Below are positions 44,901 through 55,524 of a stretch of 64,000 nt of DNA, in pieces. Within the stretch, counting starts at the first letter, position 1. Each line of letters starts with the position of its first letter. This DNA comes from Agapetus fuscipes (Eukaryota; Arthropoda; Insecta; Trichoptera; Glossosomatidae): positions 7,312,201 through 7,376,200 of the forward strand of contig OX637359.1 of NCBI GenBank assembly GCA_951799405.1, in the 5' to 3' direction. The position numbers were made by a program, and so were the translations under genes. The notes beneath the pieces were generated by a model. That model was not told the origin of the DNA. It did not search any database and saw only the letters and a list, made by a program, of their open reading frames with translations.

Positions 44901-45593
44901 AATCTTTATTTTTACTACTTAAAAAATATATAGTTGTGATCCTTGAAATGAGATCTACACAACCATAGTATTTTCAGCCACATTCCCCACCATTACAATA
45001 ACCCTATTGTTCCAGGTTATGTAGGCCAGAATGCCAACATCTGGAGGATTTGAAGCGCTGCTCTGCTAAATTCCGTACACTTTGGATATCAATCCAAGTC
45101 GGAGCTTGCTAGCGCTTGCGAAAGAACTCCGTAGATAAAAAAAATACAGTACACCGGAAATTCCTGCTAAATGTAAAGAAAAAAATCTTCGATCAACTGA
45201 ACCCTCAATACGAACAATTGTTGAGGAAAGAGGTGGATAAACAGTTCATCCAGTTCCTGCACCTCTATCTACAAGTCTCCCTATAATTAATAAAGTAATT
45301 GACGCGTATATGTGGACACAAACAGCTATCTCGTCGCCTTGAGGTCGTAAGGAATTTAGCAGAATAGTGCTTCTGATATGGCACTAGCAAAAGATAGAAT
45401 GTATAGTCACGTTGAGCTCCAGCTGGGGCACCATGTGGGAGGTGTCGAAGGGGCAGGCGGTGGGAGGGTTGCTGCCGGACCAGCTGCGCCTGCACCTGCT
45501 GAGGTGGAACTGCATGCGCGACTGCTCGATGAAGTGTGCTTCCACGTAGGGGCACTGGATCTGCTCGTTGGGCAGCGTGGGGCAGTCGGCCAT
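41970..45593 (-). CDS. GTSF1-like protein, two CHHC zinc fingers, 3 exons, 150 aa
   Basis: Gametocyte-specific factor 1 proteins (Drosophila Asterix, mouse GTSF1) bind PIWI proteins and aid piRNA-guided silencing. Exons on -: 45593-45411, 44235-44107, 42110-41970; GT-AG, all phase 0. Finger 1 is C14-H20-H30-C34 (CPYVEAH...FHLSRC) and finger 2 is C47-H53-H63-C67 (CPFDTSH...FHVTIC), the U11-48K/CHHC spacing; intron 1 splits finger 2 after N61. The C-terminal half is acidic then basic, with one Trp in EESWDN, the kind of aromatic tail through which GTSF1 contacts PIWI. Length matches the family. The introns carry a hAT remnant, LINE-A and palindromes, and the 3' UTR a long hairpin. Which paralogue is uncertain, since insects have several. 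Confidence 0.88.
42655..42838. mobile_element. foldback palindrome with CTGATGA...GAAA core (copy d)
   Basis: Arms TTAGTTATTAAAAAAACTGT/AACAGTTTTTTAATAACTAA and GTTTTATTTTCACTTTTAAT/complement. Read on -, 42757-42731 gives CTGATGA, T, perfect stem GACTAC-TGT-GTAGTC, then GAAA. Nested in the hAT remnant. Confidence 0.7.
42930..43239 (-). pseudogene. hAT transposase fragment (ZMYM1/TTF-type)
   Basis: Encodes ALSQTQVELVMHFNLLGRTE, KKFNDEVRSNRLIIISRIID and CVKFCADLAL. The R.NR.I.SRIIDC.KFCG..ELAL block is characteristic of the N-terminal part of ZMYM1-like hAT transposases. The family's next block is missing, so the protein is truncated by deletion and unlikely to be active. Confidence 0.65.
44267..44524 (+). 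mobile_element. LINE-A 3' UTR copy in GTSF1-like intron 1
   Basis: TTGACTTATAGGTTGTTATG, TTTTTTCAGGGAAGGACGGC and the GTAGCTTAGATTAGATTAG tail. Confidence 0.7.
44525..45054. other. GTSF1-like intron 1, unassigned part
   Basis: A duplicated GTATGTACCCCGAGTATG scrap, a poly-T run and AT-rich DNA. No gene or element boundary seen. Confidence 0.35.
45055..45382. mobile_element. disrupted palindromic MITE carrying an exon-like insert
   Basis: Outer ends CTGCTAAATTCCGTAC and GTAAGGAATTTAGCAGAAT are those of 23400-23613, as is GCTAGCGCTTGCGAAAGAAC. The middle (about 45140-45284) is unrelated to that copy and holds an open frame. Confidence 0.5.
45150..45284 (+). pseudogene. possible captured coding fragment, unknown family
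   Basis: Read on + in one frame: KKIFDQLNPQYEQLLRKEVD then KQFIQFLHLYLQVSL and TAA. The composition (amphipathic, Leu/Gln-rich, ends in a stop) looks protein-coding. I do not recognise the family. It lies antisense in an intron inside a MITE. Confidence 0.3.
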
Positions 45594-45674
45594 CTCGTTA
45601 GTGAGGACGTTGTTACTAGTTAAGCAGATCCAAGTCTTGAGACTGTAGAAATTAAAGAATCCACGTTAGTCTTT

Positions 45675-45985
45675 ACCGGTCCATAGACTAGTGGTTAACA
45701 CTTCTGGCTCGTAAATGGAAGGTTGTGGGTTTGAATCCCGGCGGAGCACAAAAAAATATACCATTTATATTTTCAAATATGCCCTTCGCTGGGTGAAAAA
45801 TTCATATACATTTACCAAAGACCGGACACTAAAGGTCCATCCAGCCTTACTACAGCAACTGGGTCTTGCTTGAGATTAGGCACTTTCTACAGCGACAACC
45901 AAGTTCGTAGAGGGCTCTTGAGGTGTGATACACACAAAAACATCACTCACCAAATAAATCATCCTAATATTATTACTAGTCTTAA
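45675..45985 (+). mobile_element. SINE-1, full-length, + strand
   Basis: Head CATAGACTAGTGGTTAACAC (A box), GTGGGTTTGAATCCCGGCGG (B box), body, GAGGGCTCTTGAGGTGTGAT tail and ATCACTCACCAAATAAAT end. Directly upstream of the GTSF1-like start codon. Confidence 0.8.
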
Positions 45986-45989
45986 AGCA

Positions 45990-46205
45990 TGGCATAATAA
46001 TATTAGGATGACTTATTTGGTGAGCGCTGTTTTCATGTGAATCACACCTAAAGAGCCCTATGCGCGCTTGGTCATCACTGTAGAAAGCGTCAATTATCAA
46101 AGTAGACCCAATTGCTGTAACGCTGGGTGGACCTTCGGTGACCTGTATTTTTGGTGAAGGCAAATTAATTTTTCAACCCTGGGAAAAGATTTGACAAAAT
46201 AAATA
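45990..46205 (-). mobile_element. SINE-1, opposite strand, head missing
   Basis: Begins TAATAATATTAGGATGACTT and runs through TGGTGAGCGCTGTTTTC; tail-to-tail with the preceding copy. Confidence 0.7.
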
Positions 46206-46234
46206 TTTTAGGATTTTGGTGATTGCATTAATTA

Positions 46235-46562
46235 CAAAATAGTTGGTGTCATCAGCACGACAAGGAGCTCTACTACATCCACAAAGAGACCAATGTGATC
46301 AGTTCCGTCAAAGTACAGCCTGCAGTGGGTACAGCCAGCACTCGGTAACATAATCAAGGACGATGCAAATGCTATTAAGTGCTTAACACTCTCATCTCCA
46401 CAAGGCGAAAGAAGAAAAGGAGGAACTAAAGGGCGATGGATGCACGGTGTTAACCTAGGTGTTAACGCAGATGCAGCCAAGGCATACGTAGCTGGAGAGC
46501 AAAGGCGGGAGTGGAGGAGAATCCTGGATTCAGCCAGGCACACCCAGGGGTGTCGAGCTCAT
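46235..46562 (+). pseudogene. LINE-D ORF2 C-terminal remnant
   Basis: Encodes TLSSPQGERRKGGTKGRWMH, GVNLGVNADAAKAYVAGEQR then REWRRILDSARHTQGCRAHD. A basic GR.W..GV...DA......RREWRRI end is typical of non-LTR ORF2. Relative at 23085-23228. Confidence 0.5.
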
Positions 46563-46564
46563 GA

Positions 46565-46705
46565 TGATGATCTGGTAAGCGCTGTTTTGTGTGAATCATA
46601 CCTCAAGAGCTCTCTGGGAGCTTGGTCATCGCTTTAGAAACTGTTAATTATCAAGCAAATCCCATTCACTGTGAGGCTGTATGAACATTCGGTGATAGGT
46701 TTTTC
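46565..46705 (-). mobile_element. SINE-1 fragment
   Basis: TGGTAAGCGCTGTTTTGTGT and CTCAAGAGCTCTCTGGGAGC; body cut near the GTGATAGG block. Confidence 0.55.
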
Positions 46706-46805
46706 TAACTGTAATCTAAGTTGAAAAGATATATTGACATTTAAGGCTCATATTTGTCCTCGGCACATGCAAGTCCTCGCTTCCACATGCTGTATGTGTA
46801 CTACG
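46706..46805 (-). mobile_element. LINE-A tail fragment
   Basis: AATCTAAGTTGAAAAGATAT and CACATGCTGTATGTGTAC match the 3' end of the LINE-A UTR in reverse. Confidence 0.45.
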
Positions 46806-47245
46806 GCAGTTTTTTTGGTCTGAAGAAACCTGATAAAATGGCGATTTTTTTTTTATAAACAAAATGGATTATTGTTTAGATTACATGTTAAAATGGTGAC
46901 GACGCAAAAATATAGCCGTTTTTCCATCAAACAAACAGTGGGTAGTTATTACAGAAGAGAATATTGCTCAATACTTTCTACACGAAAAAATCATATTTTT
47001 AAGTAATTTTGCTAACCTCTTTGTCAATGGTGTATTATATCGGCTCACACCTCGTCAATAATCATGAAAATTACACGGAATCACCTCATACAAATCAAAT
47101 AATGATGAAAATATGGAAAGAACCGCGAACGGCGAAAATTGTGTTGACTGACGGAGCGGAAATGCATGGGCGCCACCTGTAGACTGTCCGTGCATTGCAA
47201 AAAAAAAAACAGATCTAGAGAAAGAACGAGCGGAGTCCTACAACA
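46806..47245. other. intergenic DNA, unassigned
   Basis: No gene found. TGAAAAT/GATGAAAATATGG words and an A-run at 47199-47210; possibly part of an unrecognised DNA element. Confidence 0.25.
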
Positions 47246-47856
47246 GGGTATTTTCACATTTTTCTTTTTTTTGTGATTTAAATTCGTTTATGCTTTATTA
47301 GCCCAAAACTTTTTGAATTTTAATTTTAGTTGTATTTTTAGCAAAGTTATAAGCATTTTAAAATCGATTTTTGAATTTTCGCGCCAAAACGCTACTAGAT
47401 GAAATTTTCTCGCGTGACGTCAGGGTCTTGTAAACATCGCCGTATCGTGGCCGTATCAACTGACAGCCCTCACATTCATGTCATTCAAACATCGCTTTTT
47501 CATGTTTACACCGTTGAGGCTGTTGTTTTTTCAAGAAGTTTGTGTGTTTCTTTAAAAACATTTCATTTGTTTTTGTTGTTTTCATTTGTTTCTGTTGTCA
47601 ACAACACATGTTAACAGAGTATGGAATGTCAATAAAAGAAAGTGACGTTAACATATGACGTCACAGCACCGGAAATAGAAGAAGCAGATCTCATATCCGT
47701 TTAAAAAATTGTCCAAATTTCTATATTTTATTTTTTAAATATAAAATCGAAAAAACATATTTTCGGCTTCAAATCAACATAATATTATTATTTGATTTTT
47801 CGAAATCTATCAAAATAATATACTTTTTATCATATTCCTCACTATTGCAAATACCC
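47246..47856. mobile_element. GGGTATTT-family MITE, complete
   Basis: Starts GGGTATTTTCACA and ends TATTGCAAATACCC, short inverted termini. Its right end, reversed, equals the start of 12043-12605. Non-coding, 611 bp. Confidence 0.6.
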
Positions 47857-47885
47857 TAGTAGGAGATAATGGAGTCAGGAAACCA

Positions 47886-48326
47886 ATCATGGGCGTAACC
47901 AGGAAGAGAAAAGTGGATCTATTAATTAACTATTTGTTATTAAATTGTATTGCAATTACTAAAATCATCACTATTCAATCATGGCTTGCCTCTGCCTAAA
48001 GCGCAAGTTTATGGCCAGGGGAAGCAGGGAAAGTCAGGAGAAGCAGGAAGAAGAAAATGTACGAAAAAGCTGATGGATATGAATGAACTGAAAGAGGTAT
48101 GTAAGGATAGGAAAAAATGGAGGCAACTCTGCAGAGGCTCTGGCCACCCCTAGCGGAATGGCGACAGAGTTTGAATATTAATAAATAAAACGTAAAAAAG
48201 GAGGCGCAAAAAAAAAATTTTTTTAGGGAGGTAACTTTTCAAAATTACGTGCCTACCCTCTGTCAACGGTACATTTTGGTAATGATCTTGCCCCCTCTAC
48301 ATTTGATCCTGGGTACGCCCATGAAA
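47886..48326. mobile_element. CATGGGCGTA-TIR element with LINE remnant
   Basis: Ends CATGGGCGTAACCAGGA (left) and TCCTGGGTACGCCCATG (right). Inside, 48045-48153 (+) encodes KKLMDMNELKEVCKDRKKWR plus QLCRGS, the C-terminus of a LINE-A relative. Confidence 0.5.
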
Positions 48327-48328
48327 CC

Positions 48329-48889
48329 AATATTTTGTTTTTAGTTGGTACAGTTACCTAGACCAGTGGGCAGTGGCGTCACTCGACGGACTCGGAACAA
48401 ATGCCATCCCCAAAAAATGTGACGTCACTCTGCCGAGTTGCTGGGTAAAAAGTAAACAAAAATATTTTGTTGTAGATTGCTTTGGATCCTTGTCACATAG
48501 ACGTGTGACATTTTCCCACTGAAAAAAAAGGGACAGTCATTTCTAAAAGTGACGGATTTTTTTTTCTCATTTATTGAAAAAAATAAACTTCCTACTTACT
48601 ATATTGTTGATGTTGGACGTAGTAGGGGTCTTTATATTTCTCCAGCCACCTCCTTGCTAAGCTCTGCGAAGTCTTTTATTATAATATTCTTCTAGTATGT
48701 AACTAGGTACCTTCCTAGTATGCCCTTGAGATTGTGCTTCCTCATACCATTCATCTCCATCCTTGGCCAACTATCTGTTTACTCCCTGCCTACAACCATT
48801 ATTTTTTAAACTTTAATTTAAGATTTTCTGTTTTGTTTTACCCATTCATATTCTTGTGTCCACTCTAGCAACTTTTATTTTTTACAAAT
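48329..48889. other. intergenic AT-rich DNA
   Basis: No gene, RNA gene or repeat that I can support. Confidence 0.3.
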
Positions 48890-49100
48890 ACATTTGTGAA
48901 GAGGAATGCACTTCATCAACCTATTTTGCCTGGCCAGTTGTCTTCATGCGGAAGCAGAAGCATTGTGTGCATGCAGTGGCAACCAGGGTCGCAGTGATGG
49001 TCAAATGGGGCAGACGTGATTCGAACCAACGTTATTCTGTTACATATACGCTAGTCAGGAACAGCGACTTTACTCCCTCGGTCATAACACCGACTCATCT
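48890..49100 (-). mobile_element. SINE-3 copy
   Basis: Right end CCCTCGGTCATAACACCGA (head, reversed), GATTCGAACCAACGTTATTC (B-box region, reversed), left end TTGTGAAGAGGAATGCACTT and TTTTGCCTGGCCAG. Confidence 0.55.
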
Positions 49101-49104
49101 TATC

Positions 49105-49350
49105 TAAGACATACCATTTTCTTATTAGTATCGTCAATGGCATGGACAATTTGGGGTTGGTCTTGGGTACCTTGATCTACCGCAACCTCTTGTAACGCCT
49201 TCCTCATCCAGTCCCATTCTCCCACCTCACGCAGTCTGCCACCATTTCTTAATCTAGGTCTTCCCACTGTCGTGCGCCCCTTCGGATCAGTCATCACAAC
49301 TATCTTTTCCAGGCTCCGATGGTACATTCGCTGGATGCGACCCAGCCAAG
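49105..49350 (-). pseudogene. LINE ORF2 C-terminal remnant
   Basis: Read on -: RMYHRSLEKIVVMTDPKGRT then TVGRPRLRNGGRLREVGEWD. R(M)...K.....P.GRR.VGRP..RW is the usual C-terminal ORF2 motif; here W is replaced and the rest decays. Confidence 0.45.
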
Positions 49351-49869
49351 GCAGTCTCCTCTTTCTTACTCATTTCTTCTTACTATTCATTCAATATTAC
49401 TTTTTTCTTATGAAATAAAATTCTTTTTGGAATAAATACATTTATTATTTGAATACAAAATTGCGACTTAACATATTTTATGTGTGTACAGTACAAAATA
49501 CAATATACTAAGACGATTACATGTATGACTTAATTTGAAATGAATTAGGGCCAGTTGCACCACACTCCAATCAGCCGAAAATCAAAATTAAGTGTGATTT
49601 CTCCAATCAAATCAAAAATTTGGTTGCATAAACGTAAATTAGCTAATTTTCCAATACGAATCCATCATATTATTACCCATTTTCGACAAATATTTAATTC
49701 TGGTCTTTGCCTGAATTAAGCGCTCCCATTGGGCAATCATCCGCACGTGATCCGCACAATCACCAACATGGCCGGCCGCCGTCAAACGTCAAGTGAACGA
49801 TAAAAACAAAGCCGCCATTTTCACACAAAAAAATGTTTCTGAGAATTTATTGTCCAATTACAAGATCGT

Positions 49870-51032
49870 GAGATTCATCTGATGATGAGAGAAATGTCTT
49901 AAAACCACGGCCGCGCACATTTCGCCCAAGAATAGATCATTTCGATTCTTGGGATGATTTCGATTTTTTCTCCCGATTCCGTTTGTCAAAAAATACCGCG
50001 GAATGGATTATTTCGATAATTTCTGATGAAGTGAGGACTTCCACTCAAAGGTCAGTATTTTTATTCCATTATCATGTTGAATAAAACATTTTCTACGTAT
50101 CCTTGTCTCAATTAACTTACAAACATATTCTACATTCACTTTTAGAAACATGGCCCTCTCACCAGTCCAAAGGGTTTTGCTTGGACTTCGGTTCTTTGCG
50201 ACAGGAGCCATACAGCAGTGCACAAGTGAGATGAGTGGAGTGCACAAATCGACGGCAAGCAGAATTGTCTATATTTTGTTGCACTCGCTATTGCCAAGCT
50301 GCGACCCCGCTTCATCAAAATGCCCTCAAATGAAAAAGAGCTGCAGGAAACCGCCTTGGCATTTTACATAACTGCCAAGTTCTCGAATGTGCTTGGTGCC
50401 ATCGATGGAACTCATGTGCGCATAAAATCTCCAGGTAAGGAATAAAATATGAAATGTGCCTTTTTTTGCTGTTTACGCATGTTGAAAATGCCCCTGCATG
50501 CGCAGGGGTACACACCAGCCACCCCCCAACGCATCCAGCCCGCCAATCACAACGAAGATATATGATGACAGAGATGAGAAGAGCATCAGCAGCCAGCCAG
50601 TTGCCAAAAGTAAACGGAGGATAACGGTCCCCCGTCGCTACGAGCCTTGATAATGTTCACCGCTCGAGGGAATGAAACGTCGGCAGATATAATAACTGCA
50701 AGTAGAACATGGTCTAACCCGAAAACAACTATACCATTGAACACCGACCATGAAAGTGAAAGTAAAAGTTTAAAACTTTATTAAACCTAACAATTATTAA
50801 AGAGTTTTTTCTAAGTTCCACAGGGTCCAAGCTGAATATCACCTTAGTGAGAGCGCATGCAGTGATAGTGGCAACTGCCGTTCTACATAATATTTGCCTG
50901 TCAGCAAAGGAGCCAATCGCAGCATTATCAATAGATGAGATTGATTCCCCGGATGAAAATCTTCATCTGGGTAATGCCTCACACAATGGGACAGCTCGCA
51001 ATACCCTCATCAACGAATATTTCAACGGGTAA
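49870..51032 (+). pseudogene. HARBI1-like transposase, broken
   Basis: Segments: 49870-50050 (DHFDSWDDFDFFSRFRLSKN; donor GTCAGT), 50145-50434 (SPVQRVLLGLRFFATGAIQQ, HKSTASRIV, AKLRPRFIKMPSNEKELQE, NVLGAIDGTHVRIKSPG; donor GTAAGG) and about 50824-51032 (AVIVATAVLHNICLSAKEP ... INEYFNG, TAA). HARBI1 nucleases use a DDE triad; the first Asp (GAIDGTHV) is present, but the middle part with the second Asp and Glu is absent, replaced by a palindromic insertion. A frameshift lies near 50270-50285. Not functional. Confidence 0.7.
50461..50795 (+). mobile_element. foldback/tail element, single-arm copy
   Basis: CTTGATAATGTTCACCGCTC, GAATGAAACGTCGGCAG, AGAACATGGTCTAACCCGAA and the tail GAAAGTGAAAGTAAAAGTTT match the right half of 60374-60559. 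A GCATGCGCAGGGG palindrome stands at its left. Nested in the Harbinger transposase gene. Confidence 0.55.
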
Positions 51033-51324
51033 ACAGAATAATATTTACACTGACCTTTTGGAGTGATTGAAGTTGAAACAAGCAATGTTTTCTATCTAAT
51101 ATTGTAATTGATCTATGTCTTTTTTCAGATTGATTGTCCTAGAATGAGAAGAATATACGTACATTTTAGCTGCTATGAAGGAAGAGTTACAACGGATGCA
51201 ATTTAAACAAAATTCTATATTTAGTATCTGGTTTCATTTCAAAGTTTTGCAATGGCGAGTGCAACAGAATTCGGCTATCGGTGAGAGGGCCATATTTCTA
51301 AGAGTAAATTCTACTATTTCAACT

Positions 51325-51475
51325 ATTTCAGGGAAAGTCGGCAAAAGATGCAGTGAGTATGTTCATTTAAGTTTTGGATTTTAATTTGTACACATGCAGC
51401 ATTTGTAAGCACAAACTTACAGTGGCTGTTTTTCGGCACGCATTTAATATGAACTGTCAATATAATAATGTAATT
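51325..51475 (+). mobile_element. LINE-A 3' UTR fragment
   Basis: TATTTCAGGGAAAGTCGGCA, GTACACATGCAGCATTTGTA and CGCATTTAATATGAA. Confidence 0.5.
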
Positions 51476-51534
51476 AAGTAAAGTAATGTAATGACATTAT
51501 TATTAAAATGAATCTTCATAACGTCAATACACAA

Positions 51535-51845
51535 ACCCTTATGGGGCATCCACACGCCTTGCGGCGTGTAGTCTATGAGCTAGACGTATGAAATCTTACC
51601 TCAGCTACTACCAGGCAGAGACATGGTCAGGCTGGTAGTTTGCATCGAGTACATGATTTTTTCAGATCCAAAACGCTCCAGGTTAGGAAAAGGCAGATCT
51701 GTGAAAAAATCATGTACTCGATGCAAACTACCAGCCTGATCATGTCTCTGCCTGGTAGTAGATGAGGTAAGGTTTCATACGTCTAGCTCATAGACTACAC
51801 GCCTCAAGGCGCTCGCCGCAAGCGTGTGGATGCCTCATTACATTT
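51535..51845. mobile_element. long palindrome (arms about 140 bp)
   Basis: Arms GGGGCATCCACACGCCTTGC, TAGACGTATGAAA, CTACTACCAGGCAGAGACAT and GTAGTTTGCATCGAGTACAT face their complements across a loop near 51690. Arms differ by small indels near the outer ends. Inside the Harbinger element. Confidence 0.7.
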
Positions 51846-51981
51846 GAAATTTATATGTTGATATATCTGGTTTACTTAAATATAATTGTGAATAAAAAAA
51901 GAAATACAATTTATCAACTTTTATTCAATAAAACATTTTATAATTAGTTGTCATCACATCATATTCAGGGTTCTCCTGTTT

Positions 51982-52935
51982 TCATTTCTTTAGTTTGAGT
52001 CTTTTCAGCTGAAATTCAATGGTAAATATATCTATTTGTATTTTGTACAGCTCCAGTAGTTGCACATGCGAAGAATTTTTACTTTCTTGTACCGGCATGC
52101 TGCGCGCTCGTGATGCAAGACGACGGGTGGGGATCTTCTTTTCTGTAACAAAAGAAGTTAGACAGTTAAACGATGCTAGTAGTGCAAAGGACCAAAACAA
52201 TCATCATCCTAAGTAATACAAAATATATACTTAATATTTTAACAGCACTACATATTATTCAACTTGATTGTAAATCACTGTTTCAGTCCCATTGGTAAAT
52301 AATATTGTATTTCTAAAATGTCCATATTTGAAAAGCGCAATTTTTTTGCTTCAGACATCTTCCAATTTTTTTTTACTTTAGGTTGGAGAGGAGCTTCATG
52401 TTTGGTAGCATAGTAGAAAGTTGTGTTTAGAGATTCCTCTTAATCAATGTATCAAAAAGAACTTACGATGGCATAACTCCTGTGAAATAGGCTGGCATAA
52501 GAACGCAGGAGTTGATGAATCGTCTCTCCGCAATTCAGTAGAAGGCTTTAATGCTGCAGGGGCAGGACGTTTTACTGGCCCTCGGGTGGGTTGCGGTAAG
52601 TAGGAAGGAGATGGAGATCGGGTAGGAATTTCAGGTGAGTCTGAAGTAGAGGGTAAGGGTGTTTGGAAATGGCAGAACGTTTAGGCAAGACAGAGCGTGG
52701 AGAGCAAGAAGGTATATTTGAAAATGAAAGTGAGTCTGAGAATGAAGGCATGTGGGAAGAGGCTGAGGGCTTATTGGACTCAAAATATGATGGCGAAGGA
52801 GGAGATGTTATGGGATATTTGGTTAAACGATGCATGAGTTGGGGAAGGCGTGAGGAGGTGACCTTAGACGGGCTAGGTGAACGGCATTGTTGAGGGGAAA
52901 ATATTTCATAGCTGTCTTCAATGGGTTTCTCATCT
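51982..52935 (-). pseudogene. Harbinger second gene (Myb/SANT-like partner), C-terminal remnants
   Basis: Read on -: an acceptor at about 52936 opens DEKPIEDSYEIFSPQQ, SPSPSKVTSSRLPQLM and a Ser/Pro-rich stretch; then after a shift RGPVKRPAPAALKPSTELRR; the end is HVQLLELYKIQIDIFTIEFQ then LKRLKLKK, a coiled C-terminus typical of the Myb/SANT-like protein that brings Harbinger transposase to the nucleus and DNA. The SANT domain is not found. Confidence 0.45.
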
Positions 52936-53129
52936 GGAGGAAGAAAAGATTACATAATTAGTAAAATGCTTTAAAAACAAATTGCCATTTTTAGGTAAGG
53001 TGAAGGACCTGTCTGATGCAGAAAAGAAAACTACATATTTCCACCGATGAGTTCATGAAAACACTCAATGAGTACTTTAGCATACAACCAATAAGTTCTA
53101 ACACGTAGAAGAAATGCTGGCGTGAGATA

Positions 53130-53265
53130 TTACAGAATCCCGTCTCGGTGTTCACCCAAATATGATACCCAAAATAAAATACTCGCAAGCGTTGCTCAGC
53201 CCTCACGAGAAATAACTAAAATAAACTCCCTCGGGAAGTGAGAAGCCTCCACTCAACATTATTAA
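53130..53265 (+). mobile_element. SINE-2 body fragment
   Basis: GAATCCCGTCTCGGTGTTCA, AAAATAAAATACTCGCAAGC and CTCCCTCGGGAAGTGAGAAG from the middle of SINE-2. Nested in the Harbinger element. Confidence 0.55.
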
Positions 53266-54317
53266 TGTAAACAAAAGCTTGATAAATGATATTGAAGGGA
53301 GGATATTAGCAGCTATGGGAGCTTAATTTAAAAATGCCCACAGCCAGCCACATGAACGGAGATCTAATGCACAGGGCTGTCATAACCAAAACTCATTCAA
53401 AATTTACATTTTGGAAATTATGATCTACTGATTACTCCAAACATAAACCAACATACTTTTCTGTTGCAGCAGCATTGCAGATTACTTCACTGTCTTCATG
53501 TATAGATGAAAGCCAATGTCTTTCTAGGAATCTCTTTGATTAGTAAGCGAGCGTTACATTCAGCCATTAGACAGGTACCGCTGAAAACAAACACAATCAC
53601 ACATTTATTATAACAAAAAGACAGCATTTTAGATCAACACATAACACTAAAAATTCAATAGCAAACTACCTAAACAGTCACTACTTTAGATTCTAACCTA
53701 AAATGACTGTCATTTTTGGTTAGAAGCTTGATTACAAAATATGGTTAATTAATGTCAAATTTGATCATTCTTGAGGAACTTTGCATGTATTATGTCTGTT
53801 TCAAAGCATATACGAGCTATTTAATACATTGAAGGCATCAAATACTACGTGATTGCCATTTTATATACATCACAAAACAAAAACGTTTGTGTGGCGGAAA
53901 AATGATTTTTTAGGAATTATATTCTATTTAAAAACATTCAATACTTACACCATGATAATAAAACATTAATTACATTATTAAATATCAGCAAGTAATCACT
54001 TAATTTACCTTTTTGAAGTCATTTTCCCTTCAGTGCAGCTGTCGGTTGTCAAACGCCGTGACATTTTTTTTGTCGTTTTCTGAGGTGATACCATGCGTAA
54101 AAATACCAAATAATTTAAAATTCGGGGAATATAACGCTCAGAAACTGGCTCCACGCAAATCCATTGATTTGTGTTCTTGCAACCAAATCGTGATTCCATC
54201 AATCAAATTTGATTTGTCAATTAAATATTGATTGGAGGTTGGTGCAACAGGCCCTCATCTTCCTCACAAATATCCCGTAATTCAATGTAAGACGTCTTAG
54301 AAAGTATTTTATTATTC

Positions 54318-54480
54318 TATGTTTCTTGACAAATAGGCTGGTATGAGACTGGACTGGCCTCTCAAAAATGGACACTTTTGCCAGTTCCACCCGCTTCAGG
54401 AAACGCTAGTGGACGTAGAGCTTACACATATTTGCTTGCGTGTTTTCATTTATGAATCTTAAATATCTGAAATGTAAATA
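54318..54480 (+). mobile_element. LINE-A 3' UTR copy, very diverged
   Basis: TTCTTGACAAATAGGCTGGT and CCACCCGCTTCAGGAAACG parallel the family, with many changes. Confidence 0.4.
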
Positions 54481-55104
54481 TCGGGATGATTTGTATGGAT
54501 TTGGCTTGCAACTCATGGCAATTTGTAAGCGATGAAAAAACATTAAAGTATCAAAAAAAATACTTTTTATTGCTCATACTTTTATTGAGAGATCTCTTAC
54601 ATACAAAGTATATTTATTTAAATTAATTATAAATACACATTAGCAGGGACACTAAGCATTTTCCTACTTATATATTATTTTATATAGTTTTGGAAATTTC
54701 ATACAGATGATGAATAAGAATATTGCTTAGTTTATTTATTTAGCCTGTACCCAAATATAAAACAACATTTTAATAAGCAATACATCAATCAACAAAAATT
54801 TTGATCGATGTATTACCACTATGGCTGAGCTAGAATATTATGCTCTATACTTGAGATGCAGAATGTTTTAAAATAATATTTGGTTTTATTGATTACTTAA
54901 CATCTCCAAAATAAAGGCTAAAAAATATTTAATTTTAATTCTAAGTTAAAGTACAAATTGCTACTGAAGGAAACTATTCACTATGTAAGGGAAATCTTAC
55001 GGCCCGTATTGATTTTTTCTCATTTCTTGTTACGTATCTGTACCTGTAGCTCTGTCATCATTACGTTAGGGATGTTGAACGACTTCATCATACGAGTATG
55101 TAGA
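54481..55104. other. intergenic AT-rich DNA
   Basis: Nothing recognised beyond AT-rich sequence. Confidence 0.3.
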
Positions 55105-55385
55105 CAAAAATAATATTAGAATAATTTATCTGATGGACGCTATTCTTAGAGCCATCTGTAAGCTTGGTTATCGCTAGTCAGCGCGAATTGTCAAGCAAGA
55201 CGCATTTGCTGTAAGGCTGGATGGCTCTATGATGACAGGTGTTTGTTAAAGGCATATGAATTTTTAAGCCCAGCGAAAACCATATGTGAAATCCAAATGA
55301 TAATCTTTTTTGTACTCTGCCGGGAATCAAAACCATGACCTTCCAATTATGAGTTTGTAGCGTTAAATACTAGACTACAGACCAG
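55105..55385 (-). mobile_element. SINE-1 copy, diverged, full length
   Basis: Left AATAATATTAGAATAATTTA tail, TGCTGTAAGGCTGGATGGC body, right head with TACTAGACTACAGACCAGT. Confidence 0.6.
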
Positions 55386-55524
55386 TATAATGAGTTGTAG
55401 AGAATGAACGAAATGTTATTTTGATTCCATAATTAAGAATATTCAATATTCTGGGCCATAAGATTATTTTAAAGTGTATTACTTAGCATAGTGTGACAAA
55501 GTAATGACTAATAATTCAATAGCC

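Larger units (their letters stand above)
49548..54254. mobile_element. PIF/Harbinger transposon, decayed (4.7 kb)
   Basis: Inverted termini GGGCCAGTTGCACCACACTC and, reversed, GGGCCTGTTGCACCAACCTC, each followed by CAATCA. Flanks TTA (left) and TCA (right) fit a degraded 3-bp TWA duplication. Contains a broken HARBI1 gene (+) and a second gene (-), the two-gene layout of the superfamily, plus later insertions (50460-50795, 51540-51845, 53130-53265). Confidence 0.75.

Noticed and set aside
45378..45623. 81-codon + frame opposite GTSF1-like exon 1
   Set aside because: Antisense shadow; the minus strand encodes two exact CHHC fingers with supported splice sites.
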